This document shows positions 8,739-17,019 of a stretch of DNA of 64,000 nucleotides, piece after piece. The position numbers were made by a program, and so were the translations under genes. Source of the stretch: Paragemmobacter amnigenus (lineage in GTDB: Bacteria > Pseudomonadota > Alphaproteobacteria > Rhodobacterales > Rhodobacteraceae); contig NZ_JAAATX020000017.1 of assembly GCF_009908265.2 (NCBI RefSeq), forward strand, positions 20,302 to 84,301, read 5' to 3'. A model generated the notes under the pieces. It searched no databases and was not told where the DNA came from. It saw only the letters and a list, made by a program, of their open reading frames with translations. Position 1 is the stretch's first letter. Every line of letters starts with the position of its first letter.

Positions 8739-9917
8739 TTATTTCAAAGGTCGATAGAGCGAAAAAGAGGCCCGCCCATCAGCTTGGATATTTGGAACGA
8801 GATGAAAGTCATTCAGACTGTTGTGAAGGCCGCACAAAGCTGAGAACTCGGTTTCAGAAAGTGTAAAAATCGCTTGTGTCGTGATTCCGTTAAGTGAACC
8901 CGAGCAGGCCTCGATCACAATCTTCATGGGCCAAGACGGGTCGAAGCAACCTCGCAGGAAGTTATCTCCAAGCTCCTTGAACTTTTTAGCTATTCTGTCT
9001 GTAGTCAGGAACTTTGCTAGATCTGCATGGAAGGTCCGAATGCCAAAATCGCGAGCGCGATCATGTAGCGGCATGAAATCTTGATCCGAAGAAACTACGC
9101 AAACTGAATCCGCCTCGTAGTTATAGAGTGCGTCCATGGCTCGAATGACTATTCGAGTGTCGACCTCCTTCTCGTCAAAGAACATCAATCCTTTTGGCCC
9201 AACATAGTAATTGAAGAAGCCTTGCTCTGACTTGGAATACTCCGGATTCGCCTTCAATTTCTCTACAAAGTCGTCGTACGCAGAGTAATCGCGTTCAAAA
9301 AGATGATTCGCTAAGACGCCCGTCTCAGCTTTCTTCAACTGCTGCATCGCCAATGTGCTGCCCGCCTTCGCCTCCTTACGCAGTTGCCACTCAATTTGAT
9401 CGAGCGGTGCGGGGGCGTAAAAGATCTCGAACTGTGGGATGAACTTCACATAGGTCGATTTTGGTTGCAGTGGTATTGACCCGCCGGGCTCCGCTTGCCC
9501 GATGCTCTGCAAGACGCTTTCGAAGTCCTTGAATGGTCCGTCTGTGGACTGAAGGATGCGCTGCTTAATGCGGTCGAATACATCAAGAATTTGAAAAGTA
9601 GCAAAGCGGCTGAGAACAAGCCCACCTTCGATAGGGAATTCCTGGCTGCGGAGCCATTTATGGAGCCCGAGGTACATGCCCTGAAGATCAACCAGAACCA
9701 GCACTCTGTGAGTCTCAAGCTTGGCGCCCACATGCTTGATCGCCTGTTCCGCGAATACTTCCTGTGCCGCGCGATGTTTTGTCCAGTTTTCCGGTGTAAT
9801 TTTCTCAGCCGGAAAGTCCATCCGCTCTGGGTTTCGGTCGCCAAAATTGCCAATCATCGCGTCATCCGGTCTTTCTTCTTCTTGCCCATAGCTCGCCCTG
9901 ATGAGATCAACCGGCAT
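8739..9917 (-). CDS. NYN (PIN-like) domain protein, possible nuclease
   Basis: A 392-residue protein. The PIN-like NYN fold is visible as strand one with the acidic residue RVLVLVDLQGMYLG (about residues 65-78), the second acidic cluster FFDEKEVDTRIVIRAMDAL and the signature VCVVSSDQDFMPLHDRARDF near residue 276. NYN proteins are metal-dependent RNases or nucleases acting in the cytoplasm. The C-terminal ~90 residues are unassigned. The start at 9917 (MPVDLIRASYGQ) is chosen because the upstream extension looks non-coding; MIGNFG a few codons on is an alternative. The gene is clearly AT-richer than the phage genes on both sides, suggesting recent insertion as cargo, perhaps for anti-phage use (inference). 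Confidence 0.75.
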   Translation of the reverse strand: MPVDLIRASYGQEEERPDDAMIGNFGDRNPERMDFPAEKITPENWTKHRAAQEVFAEQAIKHVGAKLETHRVLVLVDLQGMYLGLHKWLRSQEFPIEGGLVLSRFATFQILDVFDRIKQRILQSTDGPFKDFESVLQSIGQAEPGGSIPLQPKSTYVKFIPQFEIFYAPAPLDQIEWQLRKEAKAGSTLAMQQLKKAETGVLANHLFERDYSAYDDFVEKLKANPEYSKSEQGFFNYYVGPKGLMFFDEKEVDTRIVIRAMDALYNYEADSVCVVSSDQDFMPLHDRARDFGIRTFHADLAKFLTTDRIAKKFKELGDNFLRGCFDPSWPMKIVIEACSGSLNGITTQAIFTLSETEFSALCGLHNSLNDFHLVPNIQADGRASFSLYRPLK

Positions 9918-10033
9918 CTTGGCGCATGGGATTCGTAAGATCAACGAACGCAAGCACTTTTCCGTTGATCTTGATACCGATGAGTTGCTCAACAACAGGG
10001 ATAGGGAAAGCGTGCGGCTCATGCGCCACTAGT

Positions 10034-11362
10034 TCAGCTGACCACAATCTCGGCCTTCCGCCCCGTCGCCATCTCCCACCGCCGCACCGCGACGTCACAA
10101 TAGACCGGGTCCAGTTCCACCGCGCAGCAGCGCCGCCCGGTGCGTTCCGCGGCGATCAATTGGGTTCCGGAGCCGCAGAAAGGTTCGAAAACCAGGTCGC
10201 CGGGATCGGAGAAGGCCTCCAGCACGGCCTCGACCAGCGCCACGGGGAACACGGCCGGGTGCGATCCGGCGGCGCCCAGCCCGCCCTTGTGGCGCATGAT
10301 ACGGAAGACGCTGTCCGGGATGCGGTGGCTCTGGATCGCGTTGCCGGTGCCGGTCTTGCGATGAACCGTGCCGTCCGCCCCGCGCAGGCCACCACCGCCC
10401 AGCGTTTCGCCCGCGTGCTTGCTTTCGACCGTCTTGTTCGGCTTTCGCGGGTGGCGGTTGAAGTGGAAGATGAACTCGTGCGACGGCGCCAGGCGGCCGT
10501 TCCAGTCACCGGGCAGGCCGGGCCCCTGGTCCCAGATGTACCAGCCGAAGCGCCGCCAGCCCTGCGCGCGCATCCAGTCAACCCAGCGCTCCCAATAGGG
10601 GAGCCATTCACCGTCGCGGTGGACGAGGCCGAGGTTCACCAGCAGCTGGGCATCGGCAGTGACCGGCGCTGCGGCAAGTATGCCCTGCATCAGTGCATCC
10701 CAATCGCCGACCTTTTCCTTAGCCGCGCCATAGTCGCGCTGCTGCGCGTAGGGCGGTGAGGTGAACAGAAGCGAGGCCTGCGCGCCATCCATCAGCCGCG
10801 CCACCACACCCGGGTCGGTCGCATCGCCGCATATCAGCCGGTGATCGCCCAGCGCCCAGATATCGCCGGGGCGGGTGATCGGGTCAGCCGGAGCGTCAGG
10901 GATGGTGTCGGCGGTGTCATCGTCGATGGACGTACGGTCGTCGGTATCGTGCAGCAGCGCGTCCAGTTCGTCCTCGGGGATGCCGATCAGCCCGAGGTCG
11001 AAATCCTCGGCCAGCAGCCCACGCAGTTCCTCGAGGAGGAGCGACTCGTCCCACCCGCCCAGTTCGGTCAGTTTGTTGTCGGCGATGCGATAGGCGCGCC
11101 GCTGTGCCTCGGTCAGATGGCCGAGCACGATCACCGGCGCCTCGGCCAGCCCTAGCTTGGCCGCGGCCAGGACCCGGCCATGGCCTGCGATCAGCTCGCC
11201 GTCGCCTGCGACGAGGCAAGGGACGGTCCAGCCGAATTCGGCCATGCTGGCGGCAATCTTTGCCACTTGATCGGCATCGTGGGTCTTGGCGTTGCGGGCA
11301 TAGGGACGGAGGCGGGACAGCGGCCAATGTTCGATCCGGCCGGGCAGGAGGGGCGCGGTCAT
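10034..11362 (-). CDS. ParB-like domain fused to DNA methyltransferase (TSPPY type)
   Basis: A 442-residue fusion. Residues 1-130 are a ParB/Srx nuclease-like domain (RLRPYARNAKTHDADQVAKI, then GDGELIAGHGRVLAA). From about 160 there is a beta-class amino-methyltransferase with catalytic motif IV TSPPY near residue 200 and the AdoMet-binding motif I FEPFCGSGTQLIAAE near residue 395. TSPPY is commoner in N4-cytosine enzymes, but the target base cannot be told from this alone. It presumably modifies phage or host DNA and protects the phage from restriction. The start codon overlaps the stop of the related gene upstream by 4 bp. Confidence 0.88.
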   Translation of the reverse strand: MTAPLLPGRIEHWPLSRLRPYARNAKTHDADQVAKIAASMAEFGWTVPCLVAGDGELIAGHGRVLAAAKLGLAEAPVIVLGHLTEAQRRAYRIADNKLTELGGWDESLLLEELRGLLAEDFDLGLIGIPEDELDALLHDTDDRTSIDDDTADTIPDAPADPITRPGDIWALGDHRLICGDATDPGVVARLMDGAQASLLFTSPPYAQQRDYGAAKEKVGDWDALMQGILAAAPVTADAQLLVNLGLVHRDGEWLPYWERWVDWMRAQGWRRFGWYIWDQGPGLPGDWNGRLAPSHEFIFHFNRHPRKPNKTVESKHAGETLGGGGLRGADGTVHRKTGTGNAIQSHRIPDSVFRIMRHKGGLGAAGSHPAVFPVALVEAVLEAFSDPGDLVFEPFCGSGTQLIAAERTGRRCCAVELDPVYCDVAVRRWEMATGRKAEIVVS

Positions 11363-12621
11363 GCTGCGAGCCGCTTCGCCTTCAGCGCGGCGAAACTCTC
11401 GCCGGTTTCCGTCAGCACCGCCTCCTGGCCGGTGAAGGACTGCCAGCGCTCGATGGCGACATCGACATAGGCCGGGTTCAACTCGACTCCGAGGCAGATC
11501 CGGCCCGTGGTTTCCGCCGCGATCAGGGTGGTGCCGGATCCCATGAATGGTTCATAGACCGCCTGACCTGGGCTGGAATTGTTCAGGATCGGCCGTCGCA
11601 TGCATTCGACCGGCTTCTGGGTGCCGTGCACGGTGTCGGCGTCCTGATCCCGGTTGGCGATCTGCCACAGCGTGGTCTGCTTGCGGTCCCCGGCCCAGTG
11701 CCCCTTGCCCTTGGCGCGCACCGCATACCAGCAGGGTTCGTGCTGCCAGTGGTAGTCGCCGCGGCTGAGAACCAGGCGGTCCTTCGCCCAGATGATCTGC
11801 GACCGGATGGCGAAGCCCGCGGCCGCCAGGCTATCGGCAACGGTCGCCGCATGCAGGGCACCGTGCCAGACATAGGCAACGTCGCCGGGGAATAGCGCCC
11901 ATGCCTCGCGCCAGTCGGCACGGTCGTCGTTCAGCACCTTGCCGGTGCGTTTCGTCTTCGCGGCCCCGGCGGCATTGCGCCAGGAGGGATCGTATTCGAC
12001 GCCATAGGGCGGGTCGGTGACCATCAGCAGGGGGCGCACATCACCGAGCAGCCGCCCCACGACATCGGCCGCGGTGCTGTCGCCGCAGATCAGCCGATGC
12101 GCGCCCAGCTGCCAAACGTCGCCCAGCACGGACACCGGTGTGACCGTCAATTCCGGAACGTCGTCCTCGCCCTCGACCGGACCATCGCCGCCCAGCGCCT
12201 CCGGATCCCGCAGCAGTGCTTCGAGGTCATCATCGCTGATGCCGAGCAGGGTCAGGTCGAAATCCTCGGCCAACAGCCCCGCGATCTCGTCGCGCAGCAG
12301 GGCCTCGTCCCATTCGCCCAGCTCCGTCAGCTTGTTGTCGGCGATGCGGTAGGCCCGGCGTTCCGCCTCGTCGAGATGGCTGAGCCGGATCACCGGCACT
12401 TCCGTCAGGCCGAGCATGGTCGCAGCCAGCACCCGGCCATGGCCCGCGATCAGTTCGCCGTCGTCGGCCACCATGCAAGGCACGGTCCAGCCGAACTTGG
12501 CCATGCTGGCGGCGATCTTCGCCACCTGATCGTCGCCATGCATCTTGGCATTGCGGGCATAGGGGCGCAGCCGGGCAATCGGCCAGGACTCTACCTGGCT
12601 CGGCGCGAAGACGAGGTCCAT
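11359..12621 (-). CDS. ParB-like domain fused to DNA methyltransferase (DPPY type)
   Basis: A 420-residue paralogue of the gene that follows it, with the same layout: ParB-like N-terminus (ARLRPYARNAKMHGDDQVAK, GDDGELIAGHGRVLA-type loop), then a beta-class methyltransferase with TDPPYGVEYDPSW near residue 200 and YEPFMGSGTTLIAAE near residue 356. DPPY is typical of N6-adenine enzymes. The N-terminal domains of the two genes are nearly identical, while the catalytic domains have diverged, so this is a duplication with changed specificity rather than a redundant copy. The upstream boundary has a minus-strand terminator at 12,652-12,687, so this gene probably has its own promoter or leader. Confidence 0.88.
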   Translation of the reverse strand: MDLVFAPSQVESWPIARLRPYARNAKMHGDDQVAKIAASMAKFGWTVPCMVADDGELIAGHGRVLAATMLGLTEVPVIRLSHLDEAERRAYRIADNKLTELGEWDEALLRDEIAGLLAEDFDLTLLGISDDDLEALLRDPEALGGDGPVEGEDDVPELTVTPVSVLGDVWQLGAHRLICGDSTAADVVGRLLGDVRPLLMVTDPPYGVEYDPSWRNAAGAAKTKRTGKVLNDDRADWREAWALFPGDVAYVWHGALHAATVADSLAAAGFAIRSQIIWAKDRLVLSRGDYHWQHEPCWYAVRAKGKGHWAGDRKQTTLWQIANRDQDADTVHGTQKPVECMRRPILNNSSPGQAVYEPFMGSGTTLIAAETTGRICLGVELNPAYVDVAIERWQSFTGQEAVLTETGESFAALKAKRLAA

Positions 12622-12651
12622 GGGATGGGGCTCGGGATGTGGGGGAGGGGA

Positions 12652-12687
12652 AACGAAAAGCGCCCGAAAGGGGGTTCCTCCGGGCGC
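12652..12687 (-). terminator. Rho-independent terminator
   Basis: Arms GCGCCCG and CGGGCGC pair around a 14-base loop; on the minus strand the hairpin is followed by TTTTCGTTTC. It would stop transcription coming from the right, just upstream of the methyltransferase pair. Confidence 0.6.
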
Positions 12688-13298
12688 AATTCTTCGATGA
12701 TCAAGGGGTAGGTCAATGGGGGCAGGTCTGTCAACCCGAAAAGTGAAGCGGTTTCAACAGCTTCTGATGAATTGGCTTTCCGGGGTGGCTTCCCGCCACC
12801 CGGCTTCCCCAGAGGTGGCTTCCCTGGCTTCCCGCCGGGAATCCACCCCGGCCAGATCGTGATTCCGCAAGCCGCTGATCTGACTCAGGAATTCCGGCAT
12901 CAGCGCGCAAGGTGGCTTCCGCCTGGCTTCCCCGGTGAAAATGCCTCACGCAAGCGAACCGCCGCGCTGCGCCCCCCCGTATACGAAGGGGCTCTGGGAG
13001 GAACCATGCCGGGGGGGCGAGCCGAAGAACACATGAAGTAAGCGTTCGCCCGCCCGGTGGGATCAAGAGGAAGTGGGTTCAAGTGATGTGCCGGCTGCCG
13101 ATCATCTTGACGTATTTCATGCCTGACCGCGATCGTTCGTTGCTCTACCACTCATGGCCCTGAGTCATGCTGTGACCGCTCAGATGTCTACCGCTGCTGT
13201 TTTGGGCGGGGTTAGACGCGGAACTCTAGGACTTGGTGGTCGATTTTGCTGGACGACCGCATTAGCATTCCAAGATCTAAAGCAGTCAAACAGACATC
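12688..13298. other. Intergenic stretch without a convincing gene
   Basis: Six-frame reading gives only low-complexity or compositionally odd frames (for example one rich in GFPPGFP on the plus strand and one rich in RGG on the minus strand), both artefacts of the GGTGGCTTCC repeats listed separately. A strongly G-rich and C-rich patch lies around 12,970-13,020. No RNA gene was recognised. Confidence 0.5.
12771..12931. repeat. Short GGTGGCTTCC repeat cluster
   Basis: GGTGGCTTCC occurs exactly at 12,784-12,793, 12,814-12,823 and 12,911-12,920, with shorter TGGCTTCC copies at 12,825 and 12,924. Two copies sit in small hairpins: GGTGG pairing with CCACC at 12,784-12,800, and the palindrome TTCCCGCCGGGAA at 12,829-12,841. 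This could be a decayed repetitive extragenic element. Confidence 0.55.
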
Positions 13299-13712
13299 AT
13301 GCCGCCTCAGCTCATCAGTTTTCAGCAGGTCCGTGGGTCATGGATCGCCATGGCTGCCACTGACCGTGATGCCAAGCTCGTGGGCCACACTCGTCTGCCC
13401 GTCATCAGGGATTTCGAAAACGGGGATTTCGCCTGGTCGCGAGTGGGAGTGGTGGTGCGCGTGACGCCTGAAACTTCCAAGGACCAGAAGTCGCCAAGCT
13501 GGTGGATGCTCGACCGTAACACCGAATGGCGTTCACTTCTTGAAGCGGCAACGCCCACGCTGATCCGCAAAGGAACAGGCAGCGATAGCGGCTTCGGTGA
13601 CAACTCGGTGGGTCGGAAAATCGGGCTGTTCGTGCCTGCGCTCGTCACTATCACGCCCGCGTTGCTGGAGCTGCGCTTCGAAACACGGCTGCCATTTGTT
13701 CTGAGCCAGTGA
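13299..13712 (+). CDS. Hypothetical protein
   Basis: A 137-residue frame beginning MPPQLISFQQVRGSWIAMAA. It has a mixed, protein-like composition with plausible strands (FAWSRVGVVVRVTP) and a tryptophan-rich middle (SPSWWMLDRNTEW). No domain is recognised and no good ribosome-binding site is seen, so the true start may differ. A minus-strand frame covers the same interval but reads less like protein. It stands alone between the methyltransferase pair and a membrane protein gene. Confidence 0.4.
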   Translation: MPPQLISFQQVRGSWIAMAATDRDAKLVGHTRLPVIRDFENGDFAWSRVGVVVRVTPETSKDQKSPSWWMLDRNTEWRSLLEAATPTLIRKGTGSDSGFGDNSVGRKIGLFVPALVTITPALLELRFETRLPFVLSQ

Positions 13713-13751
13713 GGCCAAACAGCGGTAGTGGTTGTAAGCGCAGGTCGCAGT

Positions 13752-14549
13752 TTACGACGTCATCTCATAGGCCTTTTGGAAGGCGCGCTCATACTCATCG
13801 TTGAGCCTCTGCAGATCGGTCAGTATTGCCCGCATGCTGGTAACGGCTTCGATGCTTTCGGTTATCTGGTCGAGCCGGGCATTGATTGAATCACCGTCGC
13901 TCTTCAGCCGAAGCCATGCGTTCGCATAGCTTGCCTCGAGAGCAGTGACATCCTCTTTTGCGGCTTTGAGTTCCTCCATGCGCTCGATGAACTCATCGTT
14001 TTCCTTTTCCAACGCCGATTTTTTTTCGAGTGCGCCTTCCCGCAGTTGATCTTGGTAGGCTCGATATCCGGCGATAGCCTCACTGATCTTAGTCAACGCG
14101 TCCCGAGACTTGTAGAGCGCGCTGAGGCTTGCAGGGTCCAAGCCTCCGACCCTGTGTTTCTCGACCAGGCGCGTTAGCTCTTTTTCGTATGTCTCGCTGA
14201 GCAGTGGGATCAGGTGCATCTTGCTCTCGACGCTCTTCCACGCATTTTCCCGTTCGAGATTCTCTAGGGTCGCAGCAACTTCCTGTTTGTAGAGATTGTT
14301 CGTCTCGACCTGCTCGTGAAGCTGTTGGGCCTGCATGAAGATCGCTACCACAATTGCTGCCAAGGCAACTCCCGTGAACAAGCTGTTCAAAATGCCGAAG
14401 GTGTCGCCGACCGACGCCAGGGTGTTCAGCTCTCCTGGCAGAATGCTGCCGGGCATCAATCCAGTCACGACAGCAAGTAGGAAGCCTGTCCAGATTGCAA
14501 AGATCACTGCGATTGCCACGCAGAGCGCCAAAATGTGTCCTTTTTGCAT
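13752..14549 (-). CDS. Two-TM coiled-coil protein, putAbiC-like
   Basis: A 265-residue protein from the ATG at 14,549 (MQKGHILALCVAIAVIFAIW). It has TM1 at residues ~5-28 and a second hydrophobic segment FGILNSLFTGVALAAIVVAI near residues 48-68, followed by QAQQLHEQVETNN and a long charged coiled coil to the end. The pairing of an FG.xNxLFxGxAxAxI membrane segment with a Q-rich cytoplasmic helix is the layout of putative phage abortive infection proteins (putAbiC, PF16872) and relatives. The large C-terminal part of that family is not obvious here; the coiled coil replaces it. As prophage cargo it may exclude competing phages (inference). The frame remains open upstream, but that extension looks non-coding. 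Confidence 0.65.
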   Translation of the reverse strand: MQKGHILALCVAIAVIFAIWTGFLLAVVTGLMPGSILPGELNTLASVGDTFGILNSLFTGVALAAIVVAIFMQAQQLHEQVETNNLYKQEVAATLENLERENAWKSVESKMHLIPLLSETYEKELTRLVEKHRVGGLDPASLSALYKSRDALTKISEAIAGYRAYQDQLREGALEKKSALEKENDEFIERMEELKAAKEDVTALEASYANAWLRLKSDGDSINARLDQITESIEAVTSMRAILTDLQRLNDEYERAFQKAYEMTS

Positions 14550-14685
14550 TCGCGATCTACCCTGTTCCCCCGCTTCGACATTTACTACCGATTTCCTCTG
14601 ATTTGGTCGAGCGCATCGAGTGCGACGCGCTCTCGGGCGAGAATGTCCGCGATGGTCTCGTTCCAGATGACAGGCTTCGAAGTGA

Positions 14686-15354
14686 TCAACGCCAGGGCCG
14701 TGTTTTTGGCATCGTCGGCATGACTTCGAGATCTCGCAGCATTGCGCCACTGCGCAAACCGTCCCGTACCCAGTCCAGCGCCCGCCACCAGTCGTCATAT
14801 GCCCGCCGTGCAGCTTCAATTTGCTGAGGATGGGGTGAGAACGTCACCTGGCACGCCAGCACCTCCACCGTTCGCCACTTTCCACGCGACAAGACGCGCT
14901 CTGTCCCGACGACAATGGTGGTAGCCCGCTCCCCGTGCTGGTTCCGCTTCGTCTCAACCGGCACGCAACGTGGCGCCGCCCCCGGCATCCAGTCCGGCGT
15001 CAGCCCAGCGCGCGCGAGCTCAGCCACGCGGATAGCCATGCGTTTGCCACCGAGGCTGTCTGGCATTCCAGCGACTGTTGCAGCAATGACCTCTGCATCC
15101 TCATGGGTGTAGCTACCGATCTTGTACTGGCCGCCGTCGATCTTGCAGCCAAGGATGGCGCGCTGCAGCAAGACGTATTCGAGGCCAAAGCCAAACCCTT
15201 GCTCGCGCTCGGGATCGGGCGGCTCGGGCAGCTCAAGCTGGGCATGTTCAATGCGAAATGCCCATTCCAGTGCCTGTTGAACCGACATGGACCGCTTTGG
15301 GCGCCCCGACCCAAGATGCCCCGTGCGGGAATGCAAATTCCGATCGTGTTTCAT
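14686..15354 (-). CDS. Hypothetical prophage protein in replication module
   Basis: A 222-residue soluble protein starting MKHDRNLHSRTGHLGSGRPK. The middle has IDGGQYKIGSYTHEDAEVIA and the end SPHPQQIEAARRAYDDWWRA; no domain is recognised. It overlaps the helix-turn-helix replication gene by 4 bp (ATGA type) and belongs to the same minus-strand operon, so a role in phage replication or its control is likely. Similar-sized unknown proteins commonly follow O-like genes in Rhodobacteraceae prophages; that comparison is from general experience, not a search. Confidence 0.65.
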   Translation of the reverse strand: MKHDRNLHSRTGHLGSGRPKRSMSVQQALEWAFRIEHAQLELPEPPDPEREQGFGFGLEYVLLQRAILGCKIDGGQYKIGSYTHEDAEVIAATVAGMPDSLGGKRMAIRVAELARAGLTPDWMPGAAPRCVPVETKRNQHGERATTIVVGTERVLSRGKWRTVEVLACQVTFSPHPQQIEAARRAYDDWWRALDWVRDGLRSGAMLRDLEVMPTMPKTRPWR

Positions 15355-16361
15355 CGGATGCCCCGCTCACGGAGGCGCTCCGCCGTCACCAGCCCGCGGG
15401 CAAGCATGGCGTCGCGCATGGAATTCGAGATCGCGCTGACTGGCACGTAGCGATCGGAGTTCACCATCTCGGCATAGAAGACCGGCAGATCCGTGATTGG
15501 TCGGGGTTCCTGCGCCGTGGCCGCTTTCGGCTTGCGCCGTATTCGCGAGGCCGCATCCGTCTTGCGCTGGGCGGCGCGCTGCATGACGCGGTCCAAAGCC
15601 TTCGGACCGTCGGGGGGCTCGGGGTGTTCCTGCCGCGATGCTTCCGCCGCCTCGAGGATTTCAGCCTCGCTCAGCCTGAGCTCATCCCGCCAGCGCCGGA
15701 CATGCTCCCGCGGCGGCCAGCCCTGCCACCAGCCGGGCAGGGGGCCGTCAGGATCGAACCCCAGCGCCGTGAGCAGCGATCCGAACAACCCCTCATCGAG
15801 GCCGTCACGCGCCTGCGCTCCCTCCTCCTCCTTTACTGGTTTACTTACTGGTTCTCTTACAAGGTTACTGTCCGGATTTCGGACACGGCTCGGGGCATTT
15901 TCCGGACACGGCTCGTGGTCAAAATCGGACACGGCTCCGCGTCCGGTTTTCGGACACGGGGTCCGGTTATCCACATGCGATGCCAAAATTTCGGCAGCGT
16001 TTTCGGGGATCGCGAAGGGCAGGTCGTCTTGCACGTTGTGGCCATGTCCGGTTTCCGGACACGGGTTTGGCCGATCTTGGGCAAAGCCCGGCTCAAAGGC
16101 CAAGATGTAGCGGGTGGGCATCTGCCGCTTGTTGCCAGGATTGAGGCGCTGCACGCGGCGGATCAGGCCCGCCGTCTCGAGCAGGGCGAGATGCTCGTTC
16201 AGGGTCGATCGGCTGATTTCGCAGTCCTCAGCCAATTGCTCTTGGGAGGGGAAGCAGCCGAAATCCGGATTGAACCGATCGCAGAGGTGCCAGAGCACGA
16301 TCTTGGTCGTGGGCTTCAGCCCGCGCTGCTGGATGGCCCAGTTGGTGGCGGCATGGCTCAT
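15351..16361 (-). CDS. Helix-turn-helix protein, O-like replication initiator candidate
   Basis: A 336-residue protein. Residues ~15-95 are a winged helix of HTH_36 type (KIVLWHLCDRFNPDFGCFPS, then QEQLAEDCEISRSTLNEHLA, then LETAGLIRRVQRLNPGNKRQ). A linker of ~110 residues follows, then a mixed C-terminal region (LTALGFDPDGPLPGWWQG) that ends with ISNSMRDAMLARGLVTAERL. The DNA coding for the linker carries iteron-like repeats and an AT-rich patch, as lambda gene O carries the phage origin. It may therefore bind inside its own gene to start phage replication (inference). It is flanked by 4-bp overlaps with the VRR-NUC gene and the unknown gene downstream. Confidence 0.78.
   Translation of the reverse strand: MSHAATNWAIQQRGLKPTTKIVLWHLCDRFNPDFGCFPSQEQLAEDCEISRSTLNEHLALLETAGLIRRVQRLNPGNKRQMPTRYILAFEPGFAQDRPNPCPETGHGHNVQDDLPFAIPENAAEILASHVDNRTPCPKTGRGAVSDFDHEPCPENAPSRVRNPDSNLVREPVSKPVKEEEGAQARDGLDEGLFGSLLTALGFDPDGPLPGWWQGWPPREHVRRWRDELRLSEAEILEAAEASRQEHPEPPDGPKALDRVMQRAAQRKTDAASRIRRKPKAATAQEPRPITDLPVFYAEMVNSDRYVPVSAISNSMRDAMLARGLVTAERLRERGIR
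15833..16064. other. Iteron-like repeats, putative phage origin
   Basis: GGACACGG occurs at 15,881, 15,904, 15,927, 15,952 and 16,057 (first bases), usually within TTTYCGGACACGGCTCG. The first four are spaced 23, 23 and 25 bp apart. These spacings are not multiples of three, so the same DNA is read in all three coding frames. An AT-richer patch with two TTACTGGTT copies 12 bp apart (15,833 and 15,845) lies immediately beside the array. Regular iterons plus a melting region inside an initiator gene is the layout of the lambda origin. Confidence 0.6.
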
Positions 16362-16753
16362 GGCGCTGGCCTCCTGACAGGAGGCGTCACGCGCGTGGTG
16401 AAGCCATGATCCGCCAATGCGCCCAGCGCATCGTCCAGTGATCGTACCAGCGCCCAGCCAAAGCCCTGCGCTGTCACCTCATCACGAAACGCCTCCTGCG
16501 CTGGGCTCAGCCGACCCTTGAGGGACTTCAATTCGAGGAAGAGGACGCGCCCAGCGGAAAGCAACATCAGATCGGCAAAGCCAGGATGGACGCCCATGCC
16601 GACGAGGATCGCCTGCCGCTTTGCGCCCCGCGGGCCAGCCTCGGTGATCTCGTTTGGGCAATGGTGAATGATCGCGCCTTTGGGCAGCGCAAAACGCAGT
16701 GCCGTGACCACGGCACGCTGCAGGTCTGCCTCGGGTGTGCCGCGCCGCTTCAT
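16358..16753 (-). CDS. VRR-NUC domain nuclease
   Basis: A 131-residue stand-alone PD-(D/E)XK nuclease. Visible signatures are the N-terminal PEADLQRAVVTALRFA, then GFADLMLLSAGRVLFLELKS with the catalytic Asp and E-x-K, and GRLSPAQEAFRDEV, which closes the VRR-NUC fold. Phage VRR-NUC proteins are thought to act on branched DNA during replication or recombination. Length is typical for the stand-alone phage version. Start at 16,753 and stop at 16,358 overlap the neighbouring genes by 4 bp on both sides. Confidence 0.88.
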   Translation of the reverse strand: MKRRGTPEADLQRAVVTALRFALPKGAIIHHCPNEITEAGPRGAKRQAILVGMGVHPGFADLMLLSAGRVLFLELKSLKGRLSPAQEAFRDEVTAQGFGWALVRSLDDALGALADHGFTTRVTPPVRRPAP

Positions 16754-17019
16754 TTGTGGTCCTCCCGCTCGGGTCGGTGACGTTCCACGCGCCCAGGCGA
16801 CTTGGCATCAAGGACGACCAGCAGGATCCGGGCATCCTCGCGCTCCTCAGGCGTTTCGCCATGCTGGACCAAGACATTGCAGGCCAGCCGGATCAGGTGA
16901 TCGGAATGGTTCACGACATCGGCCACGACGATGCGTGCCTCGCGCCGTCGATCATCGATCCATTCCTGGCGGGCGCGGTCGCGCGCGCTGGGCTTGCGGA
17001 AGGGCAGGGGGATGCTCAT
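16750..17019 (-). CDS. Small hypothetical prophage protein
   Basis: An 89-residue, highly charged helical protein (MSIPLPFRKPSARDRARQEW; later HSDHLIRLACNVLVQHGETP). No domain is recognised. The 4-bp overlaps with the excisionase-like gene upstream and the VRR-NUC gene downstream place it in the early phage operon. Confidence 0.65.
   Translation of the reverse strand: MSIPLPFRKPSARDRARQEWIDDRRREARIVVADVVNHSDHLIRLACNVLVQHGETPEEREDARILLVVLDAKSPGRVERHRPEREDHK

Noticed and set aside
12731..13066. Frames with GFPPGFP- or RGG-rich products
   Set aside because: They are produced by the GGTGGCTTCC DNA repeats, lack ribosome-binding sites and do not look like structured proteins.
15833..16064. CRISPR array
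   Set aside because: The repeats are 8-12 bp long, with ~15-bp gaps and inside a coding gene. CRISPR repeats are longer with longer unique spacers, and no cas gene is present.
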